Assembly: GCF_001439605.1 (NCBI RefSeq)
Contig: NZ_LMBX01000039.1
Span: 1 to 36,628 of the forward strand
DNA length: 36,628 bases
DNA from: Cytobacillus praedii
GTDB taxonomy: Bacteria > Bacillota > Bacilli > Bacillales > Cytobacillaceae
Direction of reading: 5' to 3'
Shown: in pieces, positions 24,732 to 34,009 of the stretch
How positions within the stretch are numbered: the first letter of the stretch is position 1
Layout: every line of letters begins with the position of its first letter
Made by a program: the position numbers and the translations under genes
The notes under the pieces: generated by a model
Told to the model about the DNA's origin: nothing
The model's input: the letters and a program-made list of their open reading frames with translations, nothing else
The model's database searches: none

Positions 24732-25106
24732 TTATGAACCGATTTCTAAACATTTCTCTAAGTCTTTATCCATAATAAATACTTCAATTCTTTCTCCAGT
24801 TTTCGTACTAATATCACTATGTGAAGAAAGAACTTTGCAGCCAGTGAGATGTTCGATAATATTTTCATAATCTTCACTATACATTTCACGGAGGAGCGAC
24901 CGCATTTGTTTTACGAGTTTTTTTCCAGAAGAATTGTGGACAAGATGCTTTTCTTCAACAGTAAGGACCCCTTTAAAACGGATGATTAGCATATCATTGA
25001 TAATATACGTTTTGGCTTCCTGTGGTCCTCTGCCGATTAGATTACGCTGGAATTTAATAAATGCTCCACTTATCTCAGCTTCTAATTTCTTTTTTGAATG
25101 TAACAT
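24732..25106 (-). CDS. DUF2294 / MpsC-family protein
   Basis: A 124-residue protein with the family opening KLEAEISGAFIKFQRNLIGRGPQ (seen from residue 7), then AKTYIINDMLIIRFKGVLT, RSLLREMYSEDYENIIEHLTG and a last strand RIEVFIMDK. DUF2294 proteins are now named after MpsC of a staphylococcal membrane-potential system, but Bacillus members are orphans with unknown function. The frame is open to 25172; ATG 25106 is preceded by GGAGG with short spacing (4 nt) and agrees with the family start. Confidence 0.82.
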   Translation of the reverse strand: MLHSKKKLEAEISGAFIKFQRNLIGRGPQEAKTYIINDMLIIRFKGVLTVEEKHLVHNSSGKKLVKQMRSLLREMYSEDYENIIEHLTGCKVLSSHSDISTKTGERIEVFIMDKDLEKCLEIGS

Positions 25107-25300
25107 AATGCCTCCATTAATCTTCTGGATTTCATGGAATTTATCATAATGTCCACGCTTCATTCTTGTCAAGATAAAATTATGATGATTATGTTTTCGA
25201 AAAACAAAGGAATAATGAGCAAAGCTGAGTTTTCATTGAGCGATCTGATGTAAATGACTGAAAATGGCTAAATAGGGTTCTTTTTTTTAAAAAAAGGGGT

Positions 25301-25329
25301 TTACAAAGAATTATATCAGGAGTAGAATA
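25301..25329 (+). promoter_or_regulatory. Sigma-A promoter of the c-di-AMP riboswitch/ktrB transcript
   Basis: TTTACA, 17 nt, TAGAAT, 22 bp before the riboswitch begins. Confidence 0.65.
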
Positions 25330-25350
25330 CTTCCATAAATAATAATTTGA

Positions 25351-25475
25351 TATCGGCCAAATCTCAATGATTGAGAACGGAGGACCCATTTTAGGGGGTT
25401 AATTCTGCATGCAGAAGGGATGAGATACTCTTTCGCCATCCTACCCGTCAGCTAACTTCGTCGGCTAAAGCGAAG
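25351..25475 (+). promoter_or_regulatory. c-di-AMP riboswitch (ydaO-yuaA type)
   Basis: The conserved core is recognisable: GCCAAATCTC at the start, AACGGAGGACCCATTTTAGG (25377-25396), AGGGATGAGATACTCTTT, then CATCCTACCCGTCAGCTAAC (25438-25457) and TTCGTCGGCTAAAG. This class binds cyclic di-AMP and turns off potassium-uptake and cell-wall genes. Placement upstream of a KtrB gene fits the ktrAB regulation known in B. subtilis. A terminator lies at the 3' end. Confidence 0.92.
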
Positions 25476-25513
25476 GAGGTCATAAGACCACCTTAATTCA
25501 GGGGGCTTTTTTG
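25473..25513 (+). terminator. Riboswitch-controlled terminator
   Basis: AAGGAGGTC pairs with GACCACCTT and CCACCT can alternatively pair with AGGGGG. TTTTTTG follows at 25508-25514. It overlaps the end of the aptamer, as expected for an off-switch. Confidence 0.7.
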
Positions 25514-25514
25514 T

Positions 25515-26042
25515 TGTGTGTGAAAGCAAGGGAGCAGCCTGACTAATATGTAGGTCTTTTTATTATGCGTATGATGAACAAATGTGAAAAGTGGCTTGAT
25601 CATCCCTGACTAGAACAAGGCGAGTATCACGAAAAGATGTACTTCCCTTTCTGGGAGGATTTATATGTGACATCGAGGGGGAGGCGCTCCTCCTATAAGG
25701 TTTCGCTTATCGTGTGGAATGCTGCCGGAGGATTCCTTGTGGAGCTATACATAGCCCAACTTGTCACAAAGTTTTCCGAAACATTCGATTGCATAATTTT
25801 TTGGACAATAAATAATTTTCTTGGAAGACGGAACGCAAAGAGAGTTTAGTGACTTGCTGGGCGTTAAGTAGACCATGATTACTTTCTCATTTTAAAAAAA
25901 TGTGGTTTTGCAATATTTGACAGTCAAAGCGTGTTATGAAATACACGACAATGACTATGATAACTATTGCATGCTTCATTTCGGAGAAAAGTTCTCATGG
26001 TCTTTTTGTGTACGATTGATGGGATAAAAATATAGTCAAAGC
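25515..26042 (+). other. Long leader without a recognisable gene before ktrB
   Basis: About 530 bp between the riboswitch terminator and ktrB. No ktrA (RCK subunit) gene or remnant is seen. A 70-codon frame at 25637-25849 lacks a ribosome site and family resemblance. GGAGGCGCTCCTCC near 25683 can form a short hairpin. Confidence 0.5.
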
Positions 26043-26057
26043 AGTCAGGAGATAACA

Positions 26058-27395
26058 ATGAAAAAACAAAAGTTCAATCTTGATCCTCCCAAATTTCTAG
26101 TTTTGGGCTTTGCAGGAGTCATTTTAATTGGTGCAATTCTATTGACAACCCCTATTGCTACAGAAAATGGTAAAGGTCTTTCATTCATAAATGCTCTATT
26201 TACTGCCACTTCCGCTACTTGTGTAACAGGGCTAGTAGTTGTTGATACTGGTGATACTTTTACGGTTTTTGGTGAATTGGTGATCTTATTTCTCATTCAA
26301 GTGGGCGGTTTAGGATTTATGACTTTTGCCACTTTTTTATTTCTTCTTCTTGGAAAAAGAATTTCTTTGAAAGATAGACTCCTTTTAAAGGAGGCTGTTA
26401 ATCATCTGTCCATTGCAGGTGTCGTAAGGTTAGTGAAGAGAATTCTGATTTTTACTGCTGTAATTGAGATACTTGGCGGAATTATTCTTTCTATTCGTTT
26501 TTCTTTTGAAATGCCAGTTGGGAAAGCTATTTATTATGGATTCTTTCATGCCATATCTAATTTTAATAACGCTGGTTTTGATCTAATGGGAGGATTCCAG
26601 AGTTTAACGTCCTATGTAAATGACCCAACTGTTGTCCTTACTATTTGTGGGCTAATTACTCTTGGAGGATTAGGCTTTCTTGTTATGAATGATTTGTATG
26701 AATATAGGGTAAGCCGCAGATTAACTCTCCATTCAAAAGTTGTTATTTATGCAACTTTGATGCTCACGATTGGAGCAGCTATTTTTATTTTCCTAATTGA
26801 ATACGGAAATGTAAAAACACTAGAGCCATTATCCTTTCAAGGAAAGATACTGGGCTCCTTGTTTCAAAGTGTAACAGCAAGAACCGCAGGGGCAAATACG
26901 CTGCCGATTGGTGATTTAACGCATTCCGCTTTATTACTGATTATCATGTTGATGTTTATAGGTGCTGGTTCAGGGTCAACTGCAGGTGGGATAAAAATTA
27001 CAACCTTGGCCGTTTTAGTTGCTGCGGTCTGGACTCAAATTAGAGGTAAAGAAGATGTTGTTCTATTCAGACGGAAAATTGCTCTGGAAACAATATTAAA
27101 AGCATTGACTGTTACCGTAATTGGATTATTTATTGTCGTTATTGTGACCATGATTCTTTCAATTACAGATAGGGGACATAATTTTATTATGTATCTTTTT
27201 GAAGCTGTATCTGCATTTGGAACTGTTGGGCTGTCCATGGGATTAACTCCAGACCTATCACCATTGGGCAAAATTTTGATTGTTTTAACGATGTTTGCAG
27301 GAAGACTTGGCCCGCTGACAATTGCCCTTGCAATAACCATGAGGCGTAGAAAAGATTCTTTTCATTACCCAGAGGGGAAAATTTTGATTGGATAA
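26058..27395 (+). CDS. ktrB: Ktr potassium uptake system, membrane subunit (KtrB/KtrD type)
   Basis: A 445-residue member of the TrkH/KtrB family, with four MPM repeats and their filter loops: TCVTGL (54-59), SNFNNAGFD (about 169-177), ARTAGANT (about 277-284) and AFGTVGLS (near 391-398). The glycine-rich GAGSGSTAGGIK (about 303-314) forms the intramembrane gate loop. It conducts K+ with Na+ when bound to an RCK ring (KtrA or KtrC). No such partner gene is here, so it resembles the orphan ktrD arrangement. CAGGAGATAACA precedes ATG. Expression should be repressed by c-di-AMP through the upstream riboswitch. Confidence 0.93.
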   Translation: MKKQKFNLDPPKFLVLGFAGVILIGAILLTTPIATENGKGLSFINALFTATSATCVTGLVVVDTGDTFTVFGELVILFLIQVGGLGFMTFATFLFLLLGKRISLKDRLLLKEAVNHLSIAGVVRLVKRILIFTAVIEILGGIILSIRFSFEMPVGKAIYYGFFHAISNFNNAGFDLMGGFQSLTSYVNDPTVVLTICGLITLGGLGFLVMNDLYEYRVSRRLTLHSKVVIYATLMLTIGAAIFIFLIEYGNVKTLEPLSFQGKILGSLFQSVTARTAGANTLPIGDLTHSALLLIIMLMFIGAGSGSTAGGIKITTLAVLVAAVWTQIRGKEDVVLFRRKIALETILKALTVTVIGLFIVVIVTMILSITDRGHNFIMYLFEAVSAFGTVGLSMGLTPDLSPLGKILIVLTMFAGRLGPLTIALAITMRRRKDSFHYPEGKILIG

Positions 27396-27402
27396 TAGAA
27401 AA

Positions 27403-27430
27403 GACCGAGGGTAGCGTACTGCCCTCGGTC
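27403..27430. terminator. Terminator between ktrB and the minus-strand chemoreceptor
   Basis: GACCGAGGG pairs with CCCTCGGTC (9 bp). On the minus strand it is followed by TTTTCTATT, so it mainly ends the chemoreceptor transcript; it may serve ktrB too. Confidence 0.8.
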
Positions 27431-27456
27431 GCAATAGGTAATAGAAAGACTAGAAA

Positions 27457-29199
27457 TTAGACCTTAAATTTCTCATTTATTGTTTTTAAATCATTTGACA
27501 TGTGGCTAAGGCTGTTGGCTAAGGATTTAATTTCCATCGTTGAGCTGTTCATTTGCTGGGAAGATGCTGCCACTTGTTCAATTCCCGCCGCATTTTCTTC
27601 TGAAATGGCCGCGATTTCTTCAATTGAGTTCGCCATCAGCTGCTGTTTATTTGTGATAGACTGTAATTCGTTATACATATCAGTAACTAAGTGATTCATA
27701 TTTGAAATGATAGTTGAGATTTCAATGAATGCCTTTCCTGTTTCACTTAAATAATTCTGGCCTGCAACAACTGCATCTAATCCGTCTTTCATGTGGGTGA
27801 CCATATCATTCGTGTTACTCTCCACCTTTTCAACGATAGAGTGAATTCCATCAACAGAGTTGGATACTTGTTCGGCTAACTTTTTCACCTCAGTTGCAAC
27901 GATTGCAAATCCCTTTCCGTGCTCTCCAGCTCTTGCAGCTTCAATGGCTGCATTTAATGCAAGCAGGTTCGTTTGTTCTGCAATATTTCTTATGAAAGAA
28001 ACAAGTGATGACACTTCCTTGGTATGTGAATCTAGTTTTTGTACATCAGAGGCTGACAAAGAAATCTTCTTGTAGATATCATCCATTGACTCAATAGTAT
28101 GATTCATAAGGCTAATGCCGGCTGATGCGGATTGTGTAATCTCCTCATGCGCTTCTTGCAGCTCTTTTCCATTTTTGTTTGTTTGATTAATTGAATTTGA
28201 AAATTCTCTCATATTTTCAGCAAAGACCATTGCAAGTGAGGCTTGAGATTCAGCTCCAGATGCCATTTCATCCATTGTCTTTGCTATTTGAATCGTACCA
28301 TCATTTAGCTCAGTTGACCCGTTTAATAAACTAATACTTTGATTATTTACATTGACCGATAATGTTTGCATTTGGTTTACAATTTCTTCAAGCGTGCTGG
28401 TCATGCTGCTCATCGCTTTGTGAAGTAATCCAATTTCATCATTGGCTTGATTTTTAATTTTCAATAATTGGCTATTTGCCTTTACAAGATCACCAGTTGC
28501 GATAGTTGATGCAGCCTTGCTTATCTGGGTTAATGGCGATAGCTTTTTTCCAAAAAATTTATATGTAACAGTAATGATGATGCACAAAAGCAGCAATGAA
28601 ATTCCTAAGAAAATGGGTGTAGTTTCCGTTAATACTTTTTTTGTTATTGAATTGACTAAATTTGCCTCCATATCAACCCCAACGATTCCAATGACAGCTC
28701 CTTTTTCATCCTTAATTGGTGCAAATGCTGACATGTATTCTCCATATTCAGGATCAACGACAATATCAGTACTGCTAGTTCCTCCATCCAATACGGGGGT
28801 TAAATCCTCAATTGATGTTGCTGTAGTCATTTCACCGATTTCAGCAGCTTCTTCTGCAGTTGGGTATCCATCGATCATAATATGGGTACCATTATTCTTA
28901 TCAATCTGGAGTGTATATACATAAAGTGCACCTGTTTTTTCGCGAAAATCATTAAGCTGTAATCGGAGTTTATTGTAAGTATTATTCTGCACAGGATTCT
29001 CTAAGAAATTTTTATACATAGCAGGGTCAATGGCAGCGGAGATTCTTTCCGCGTGAAGAATGGAAGTCTCCTTTAGTGTTTGTTTAATTGATGATTTGGA
29101 ATTAAGGTATAGAAATCCCGAGTTCACAATGAATAATCCAATGATTATTAATAATAATATGAATGATAGCGTGCGTTTTAACGATTTTTTTCTTTGCAA
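27457..29199 (-). CDS. Methyl-accepting chemotaxis protein with extracellular Cache-type sensor
   Basis: A 580-residue transmembrane receptor: TM1 about 10-30, an extracellular domain about 35-190 with Cache-like features ([39 protein letters not shown]), TM2 about 193-215, HAMP about 217-275, and a long signalling coiled coil. The tip [20 protein letters not shown] lies near 408-427, followed by [17 protein letters not shown]. Start is TTG (GGAGG 8 nt upstream). GTCGATAT on the minus strand at 29234-29241 resembles a sigma-D -10, without a good -35. It ends at the hairpin at 27403-27430. Ligand unknown. Confidence 0.94.
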   Translation of the reverse strand: MQRKKSLKRTLSFILLLIIIGLFIVNSGFLYLNSKSSIKQTLKETSILHAERISAAIDPAMYKNFLENPVQNNTYNKLRLQLNDFREKTGALYVYTLQIDKNNGTHIMIDGYPTAEEAAEIGEMTTATSIEDLTPVLDGGTSSTDIVVDPEYGEYMSAFAPIKDEKGAVIGIVGVDMEANLVNSITKKVLTETTPIFLGISLLLLCIIITVTYKFFGKKLSPLTQISKAASTIATGDLVKANSQLLKIKNQANDEIGLLHKAMSSMTSTLEEIVNQMQTLSVNVNNQSISLLNGSTELNDGTIQIAKTMDEMASGAESQASLAMVFAENMREFSNSINQTNKNGKELQEAHEEITQSASAGISLMNHTIESMDDIYKKISLSASDVQKLDSHTKEVSSLVSFIRNIAEQTNLLALNAAIEAARAGEHGKGFAIVATEVKKLAEQVSNSVDGIHSIVEKVESNTNDMVTHMKDGLDAVVAGQNYLSETGKAFIEISTIISNMNHLVTDMYNELQSITNKQQLMANSIEEIAAISEENAAGIEQVAASSQQMNSSTMEIKSLANSLSHMSNDLKTINEKFKV

Positions 29200-29287
29200 T
29201 TTTTATTCCTCCAGTCTGAATCGTTGTCTAATTATATCGACAAAATGCGACAAAATAAAGAAGTTATTTATAAAAAGGGGAATGTAA

Positions 29288-30241
29288 ATGAGGATTCGAT
29301 TTGGATATGTCGCGAATGCCTTAGGATTATGGGAGGCGAGTCCCTCTAAAACCCTAACATTTACTCGGTATTCAGCACTTCCAAAAGAAGAACGGTTAGA
29401 AAAGCTTAAGGCAGTCACTGCACAGAATATTTATAATACAAAAAGGATTTTGTATTATAATCTGGCAAATGAAATAGAGCTTTACCGATTTTCGAGTTCG
29501 CTTGTTCCATTAGCTACGCATCCAGAGGTTATGTGGGATTTTGTTACACCTTTTAAAACGGAGTGGGAAGAACTTGGACAAATAGTAAAACAGCTAAAGC
29601 TGCGCCCTAGCTTTCATCCTAATCAATTCACACTGTTTACTAGTTACAAAGAAGAAGTAACAGCGAATTCGATTAAAGATATGGAATATCATTATACGAT
29701 GCTTCAAGCAATGGGGATATTAGAGCAGGCGATCATTAATATTCACATTGGCGGAGCCTATGGAGATAAAGAAACGGCTTTAAATCGATTTCACGAAAAT
29801 ATAACAAACTTGCCAAATCAAATAAAAAATATAACAACTTTAGAAAATGATGATAAAACTTTTAATGTAGAAGAAACCCTCCGTACTTGCGAAAAAGAAA
29901 ATATGCCAATGATCCTGGACTATCATCATCATTTAGCAAATAAGGGAGGAGTGGACCTTTCAATCTATCTGCAGCGGATTTTTAACACTTGGGAACAAAC
30001 AAACCTTTTACCGAAAGTTCATCTTTCATCACCGAAATCAGAAGGTGCGTTTCGATCCCATGCAGATTATGTTTCGAAAGAGTTTGTCCTGCCTTTTTTG
30101 AAAATGGTTAAAGAAATAAATATGGATATAGATATTATGATAGAGGCAAAGATGAAAAACTTAGCAATGCAAAGGCTTGTAGAAGAAATCGCTTCAATAC
30201 GTGGAGTTAAACGAGTAAAAGGCTTTACTTTAGAGTGGTAA
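29288..30241 (+). CDS. uvsE: UV damage endonuclease
   Basis: A 317-residue TIM-barrel nuclease that cuts DNA 5' of UV photoproducts and other lesions. The metal and catalytic residues known from Thermus UVDE can be placed: H110 (SFHPNQF), H153 (NIHIGG), E186 (LENDDK), D211 and H214 (DYHHHL), H245 with K243 (KVHLSSPKS), E286 (MIEAKMK). Lesion-probing residues Y7 and N10 (GYVAN) and Q113 are present. Close to B. subtilis YwjD/UvsE throughout. AAAAGGGGAATG precedes ATG. It is divergent from the chemoreceptor and followed 490 bp later by a paralogue. Confidence 0.95.
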   Translation: MRIRFGYVANALGLWEASPSKTLTFTRYSALPKEERLEKLKAVTAQNIYNTKRILYYNLANEIELYRFSSSLVPLATHPEVMWDFVTPFKTEWEELGQIVKQLKLRPSFHPNQFTLFTSYKEEVTANSIKDMEYHYTMLQAMGILEQAIINIHIGGAYGDKETALNRFHENITNLPNQIKNITTLENDDKTFNVEETLRTCEKENMPMILDYHHHLANKGGVDLSIYLQRIFNTWEQTNLLPKVHLSSPKSEGAFRSHADYVSKEFVLPFLKMVKEINMDIDIMIEAKMKNLAMQRLVEEIASIRGVKRVKGFTLEW

Positions 30242-30733
30242 AGGAAGAGGAGTATGTGCTAATTATAGTCAGCAACCCTTCAATAGAGCCTTAGGTCATA
30301 TTTAAAAGGCTATTGGCAAATAATATCTTTAGAAAATTTTATTCGGAGGATACAGTAATAAATGTCCATATTCCTTAGCCTGTTTTTTGGCCGTTTTATG
30401 GATGTTAGTATGTCAATTTGTATTAGGCAGCTCAAATGGCAAATACGGGATTCACTATGGTGGATTTGTTTCTATGAGTGCTAGGAAAGCTATAATGACA
30501 TACTTTATCAAAGGAATTCCGTTTTGCGCTAATAAGTATTGATGCACTTGTACCAGTCTAATAGATGTCTCAATAACTGCATTGTACCAAGTATGGCAAT
30601 GACTTCATGATTAAGTATAAATGCGGGAATAGTCTATACTTACATCAGACAAAGTAATACTAGCAAGGAAGAAAGAATGAAAATAATTGTACATAGTTTT
30701 ATCACATATTTTTAATCTAAAAGGAAGTGGAAA
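30242..30733. other. Gene-free stretch between the two uvsE paralogues, possible decayed ORF
   Basis: About 490 bp. GGAGG near 30346 precedes ATG 30361, but that frame closes after 40 codons. A neighbouring frame over about 30372-30541 reads as a hydrophobic, protein-like stretch (FLAVLWMLVCQFVLG, then KYGIHYGGFVSMSARKA) without its own start, suggesting a small decayed membrane-protein gene. No strong terminator is visible. Confidence 0.35.
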
Positions 30734-31699
30734 ATGACAATTGTAAGGCTTGGGTATGTGGCTATGAGTATGGAATTGAAAAATGCATCACCATCGAAAA
30801 CCATGACTTTTGCGCAATTTCAGAAGATAGAGGACAGAGAAGCGGCTATAAGAAAGTTAGAGAGGATAGCAATTTCGAATCTAGAAAATACATTAAGACT
30901 CTTAAAACATAATGCTGCTTCATCTATTCATTTTTATCGTTTAACCTCTCGGCTTATTCCATTGGCTAATCATGAGGCGCTGCCAGATTGGAATTATATT
31001 AGGCCGCTTAAAAGTTTGTTAAAAAAAATAGGAGATTTTGCTAAAATAAATGGCATGAGGCTTGATTTTCATCCTGATCATTTTGTGTTAATAAATTCTC
31101 AAAAAGAGGATGTTTTGAAAAACTCATTAAAGACATTAAAGATGCATTATTTCTTATTGAAAGGAATGGGGATTGATCATACCCATCGATGTGTTATGCA
31201 TGTCGGAGGAAACTACAAGGAAACCGAACGATCCTTAGAAAGGTTTGTAGACAATTGGATGGAAGTTCCGAAATCCATACAGGACATGATCATGCTAGAA
31301 AATGATGATACAAGCTTTACCTTGGAAGATACTTTGTACTTATGTGAAAAGCTGGGAATCCCGCTTGTCTTTGATTATCATCATCATCTAGCCCATCATA
31401 AAAATCCGAATTGGGAAGAACAATGGGAACGCATAGTGAACACATGGAAAAATTCCCCACTGCCAATTAAAATGCATATATCAAGTCCGAAGTCTGCAGC
31501 TTCATTTCGACATCATGCAGATTATATTGATATATCTATGTTTTTTGAATTCCTTAAAAAAGTGAATGGGTCGATCCCTCAGATTGATTGTATGATCGAA
31601 GCAAAAATGAAGGATCAAGCACTTTTTCGACTAATGGAGGAAGTAAAACAACAAAATAATATTGAAATTATAGATGATTCTTCCTTCCAGCTACTATAG
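30734..31699 (+). CDS. Divergent UvsE-like endonuclease paralogue
   Basis: A 321-residue UvsE homologue. The metal site looks complete: H113 (DFHPDHF), H156 (VMHVGG), E189 (MLENDDT), D214 and H217 (DYHHHL), K246 and H248 (KMHISSPKS), E289 (MIEAKMK). Two lesion-probing positions differ: the Asn of GYVAN is Met (GYVAM, M11) and the Gln of HPNQF is His (HPDHF, H116). So it should still bind metals and cut DNA but may recognise other damage. AAAAGGAAGTGG precedes ATG. The hairpin at 31701-31727 follows. Same family, clearly not a recent duplicate. Confidence 0.9.
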   Translation: MTIVRLGYVAMSMELKNASPSKTMTFAQFQKIEDREAAIRKLERIAISNLENTLRLLKHNAASSIHFYRLTSRLIPLANHEALPDWNYIRPLKSLLKKIGDFAKINGMRLDFHPDHFVLINSQKEDVLKNSLKTLKMHYFLLKGMGIDHTHRCVMHVGGNYKETERSLERFVDNWMEVPKSIQDMIMLENDDTSFTLEDTLYLCEKLGIPLVFDYHHHLAHHKNPNWEEQWERIVNTWKNSPLPIKMHISSPKSAASFRHHADYIDISMFFEFLKKVNGSIPQIDCMIEAKMKDQALFRLMEEVKQQNNIEIIDDSSFQLL

Positions 31700-31700
31700 A

Positions 31701-31727
31701 ATGGGGGACAGAAAAGATGTCCCCATT
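31701..31727. terminator. Hairpin between the UvsE paralogue and the stress-protein operon
   Basis: ATGGGG-ACA pairs with TGT-CCCCAT with one bulged G. There is no T-run; it lies in a tight convergent gap. Confidence 0.5.
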
Positions 31728-31730
31728 CCA

Positions 31731-32153
31731 TTACAATATCAGTTCTTGTGATGTGCCTCCATGATTGTTTAAGAGCCGGATCACTTCTGGCTGGATTTGA
31801 AGTAATACATAATTTGGATCATCAGGTCCATTGAACCAGTTAGAAAATGATGCATTCCAAAATTGTGTTTTGATTGCTTGACTATCTTTTATTGATGCTT
31901 TTCCAGAAACTTCTACATAAGCATCTTCAAGCCCTTTATCTTCATATCCTAGGAGAATAGAAACCGATGGGTTTTTTTCTATTTCGTCTATTTTTTCAGT
32001 ATCCATATTTGTTGGTGTGAATAAGGTTAAGCCTTCGTTATAAAATGTCATATATCGTGAATGAGGTTTATTGTTTTCAATTGATGAAAGAACTCCAGTC
32101 CGATGGTTAGAAATAATCTTAACAATTTGTTCCTTCAAAACCTTCTCGCTCAT
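31731..32153 (-). CDS. ydaG: Pyridoxamine 5'-phosphate oxidase-like general stress protein (YdaG type)
   Basis: A 140-residue split-barrel flavin-binding-fold protein: RTGVLSSIENNKPHSRYM (18-35), GLTLFTPTNMDTEKIDEI (41-58), NPSVSILLGYE (61-71) and DAYVEVSGKASI (77-88). This matches general stress protein 26 (YdaG) and relatives, which in B. subtilis belong to the sigma-B stress regulon; the enzymatic activity is not established. AAGGAGAAGGG precedes ATG. It follows the CMD-family gene by 13 bp and is second in that operon. Confidence 0.83.
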   Translation of the reverse strand: MSEKVLKEQIVKIISNHRTGVLSSIENNKPHSRYMTFYNEGLTLFTPTNMDTEKIDEIEKNPSVSILLGYEDKGLEDAYVEVSGKASIKDSQAIKTQFWNASFSNWFNGPDDPNYVLLQIQPEVIRLLNNHGGTSQELIL

Positions 32154-32166
32154 GCACCCTTCTCCT

Positions 32167-32532
32167 TCATTGCATTCTTTGGCTCAGTTCCCCAATACAT
32201 TCCTGAACAAGAGTCACTCCTTGACTCATGGATGCTCCACCGCCAAATGCAGCTGTTACTCCAACTGCTTCAAGAATTTCTTGTTCGGAACATCCGTGGT
32301 CAAGACAGCCTTTCGTATGATAAATAATACAATACTCATCCTGAGCATGGAGACTGATCCCAAGTGCGATTAATTGCTTTTCCCTTTGAGTTAGTGCTCC
32401 TTCTTGAAAGCACGCTTCAGTAAATGTATTAAAATGACTTGCAAATTCAGGCATTTTTTCGGTAAACATGCCTAGTCCTTCTTTATATTTAATAAGTGCA
32501 GCTTCAGTCGAGTTCCTAGCTTCAAATGTCAT
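32167..32532 (-). CDS. Carboxymuconolactone decarboxylase-family (AhpD-like) protein
   Basis: A 121-residue helical protein with the CMD core: [22 protein letters not shown] (48-69 as two adjacent helices), [30 protein letters not shown]. AhpD uses a CxxC next to His; here the first Cys is present (C68) but the second position is Tyr (CIIYH), so thiol peroxidase-type activity is doubtful. Function is unknown. GGAG lies about 11 nt before ATG. It heads an operon with the YdaG-type gene. Confidence 0.85.
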   Translation of the reverse strand: MTFEARNSTEAALIKYKEGLGMFTEKMPEFASHFNTFTEACFQEGALTQREKQLIALGISLHAQDEYCIIYHTKGCLDHGCSEQEILEAVGVTAAFGGGASMSQGVTLVQECIGELSQRMQ

Positions 32533-32649
32533 TTTTTAATCAACTCCATTTACAAATTTGGGTGTATCAAAAGTTATTATGAGCTGATTAAAGATCTTTA
32601 AACAAAAAACTTCTTATGGTTTTGATTCACACTTTCCATAAAAAAGAAA

Positions 32650-32678
32650 ACATAAACTCATGAGCAAAAGGCAAAATT
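32650..32678 (+). promoter_or_regulatory. Candidate forespore promoter (sigma-F/sigma-G like) of splAB
   Basis: ACATA, 15 nt, GGCAAAATT fits GYATA-N15-GGNNANANT except the first base, about 60 bp before splA. splAB of B. subtilis is transcribed in the forespore by sigma-G, whose promoters overlap in sequence with sigma-F promoters. Confidence 0.4.
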
Positions 32679-32738
32679 TTATAAAGAGATAATAGGACAA
32701 AGGGGCAGGAATTGTGTCCCTATCAATGAGGTGAAAGA

Positions 32739-32984
32739 ATGAATGATTTTCAAGCCGGCGATGTTGTTTATGTTTTCTACCGAAATCCCCATACACAGGA
32801 TGTGGCAAATATTCAAGCAGCAGCTGTAGTGAATAATCCTGATAACCCTAATGAACTGGCATTGTTTTTATATGAGACATATTATCCTCTATCTAACGAA
32901 ATGGCTGTGTATTCTACAGAAGAAGAGGCAAATGCTGCATATAATTATTATTACGGAGATATTTCTGGAGGGGTGCTGGGATGA
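32739..32984 (+). CDS. splA: Spore photoproduct lyase operon regulator SplA
   Basis: An 81-residue protein matching SplA: FQAGDVVYVFYRNPH at the start, then IQAAAVVNNPDNPNELALFL and YETYYPLSNEMAVY. In B. subtilis SplA lowers expression of splAB and resembles the TRAP family of regulators. The start has GAGGTGAAAG. Its stop overlaps the splB start by 4 nt, giving coupled translation. Confidence 0.9.
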   Translation: MNDFQAGDVVYVFYRNPHTQDVANIQAAAVVNNPDNPNELALFLYETYYPLSNEMAVYSTEEEANAAYNYYYGDISGGVLG

Positions 32985-34009
32985 ATAAACCATTTACCCC
33001 TAGGCTTGTATACTTTGAGCCACAAAGTTTAGATTATCCGTTAGGTAAAGAACTGCTGGAAAAGTTTGAAAAAATGGATGTGGAAATCCGCTATACAACT
33101 TCTCACAACCAAGTAAGGAATCTTCCAGGTGAAAATGATTTACAAAGATACCGGGTGGCAAAGTCGACACTCGTCGTTGGTATTCGAAAAACGTTAAAGT
33201 TCGATACGTCTAAGCCCTCAGCAGAATATGCCATTCCATTTGCAACAGGGTGTATGGGGCATTGCCACTATTGCTATTTACAAACGACAATGGGGAGTAA
33301 ACCATACATTCGTACTTATGTAAATGTGGATGAAATTCTAGAAGCTGCCGACAAATATATGGCAGAGCGAGCACCAGAGCAAACAAGATTTGAAGCATCC
33401 TGTACATCTGACATTGTTGGAATAGACCATTTAACACATTCATTAAAAAAGGCGATTGAACATTTTGGAAAATCAGACCTTGGAAAGCTAAGATTTGTAA
33501 CAAAGTTTCATCATGTGGATCATCTGCTTGATGCCAAACATAATGGAAGAACAAGGTTTCGCTTCAGCGTAAATGCTGATTACGTTATTAAGAACTTTGA
33601 ACCGGGAACTTCTCCTTTAGAAAAAAGAATTGAGGCGGCAGGCAAAGTTGCTAGAGCAGGGTATCCTCTTGGCTTTATCGTTGCCCCCATTTACCTGCAT
33701 GAAGGATGGGAGGAAGGTTACTACGATATGTTTGAGCGGTTAGAAAGGGAACTGCCTCCAGAAGCGAAAGAAGATTTAACCTTTGAGTTCATTCAGCACC
33801 GGTTTACAAAGCCGGCAAAGCGAGTCATTGAAAAGAATTATCCAATGACAAAATTAGAGTTAGATGAAGAGAAACGACGGTACAAATGGGGGAAATACGG
33901 GATAGGGAAATATATTTATCAAAAAGAGGACGAAGAGGATTTGAAAAGCCATCTATTTGATTACATGAGAAATTTCTTTCCGAATGCAAAACTGGAATAC
34001 TTCACTTGA
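32981..34009 (+). CDS. splB: Spore photoproduct lyase
   Basis: A 342-residue radical SAM enzyme that splits the thymine dimer called spore photoproduct during germination. The 4Fe-4S cysteines are C91, C95 and C98 (CMGHCHYC), with Y97 and Y99 and the hydrogen-donor C141 (EASCTSD) exactly where B. subtilis SplB has them. The C-terminal part (e.g. EFIQHRFTKPAKRVI) is typical. Length equals the B. subtilis enzyme. It overlaps splA (ATGA). Confidence 0.97.
   Translation: MNKPFTPRLVYFEPQSLDYPLGKELLEKFEKMDVEIRYTTSHNQVRNLPGENDLQRYRVAKSTLVVGIRKTLKFDTSKPSAEYAIPFATGCMGHCHYCYLQTTMGSKPYIRTYVNVDEILEAADKYMAERAPEQTRFEASCTSDIVGIDHLTHSLKKAIEHFGKSDLGKLRFVTKFHHVDHLLDAKHNGRTRFRFSVNADYVIKNFEPGTSPLEKRIEAAGKVARAGYPLGFIVAPIYLHEGWEEGYYDMFERLERELPPEAKEDLTFEFIQHRFTKPAKRVIEKNYPMTKLELDEEKRRYKWGKYGIGKYIYQKEDEEDLKSHLFDYMRNFFPNAKLEYFT

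Noticed and set aside
25637..25849. 70-codon ORF in the ktrB leader
   Set aside because: No ribosome site, unusual composition, no resemblance to KtrA or any known family.
33210..33554. 114-codon minus-strand ORF inside splB
   Set aside because: Antisense shadow of a securely identified enzyme.
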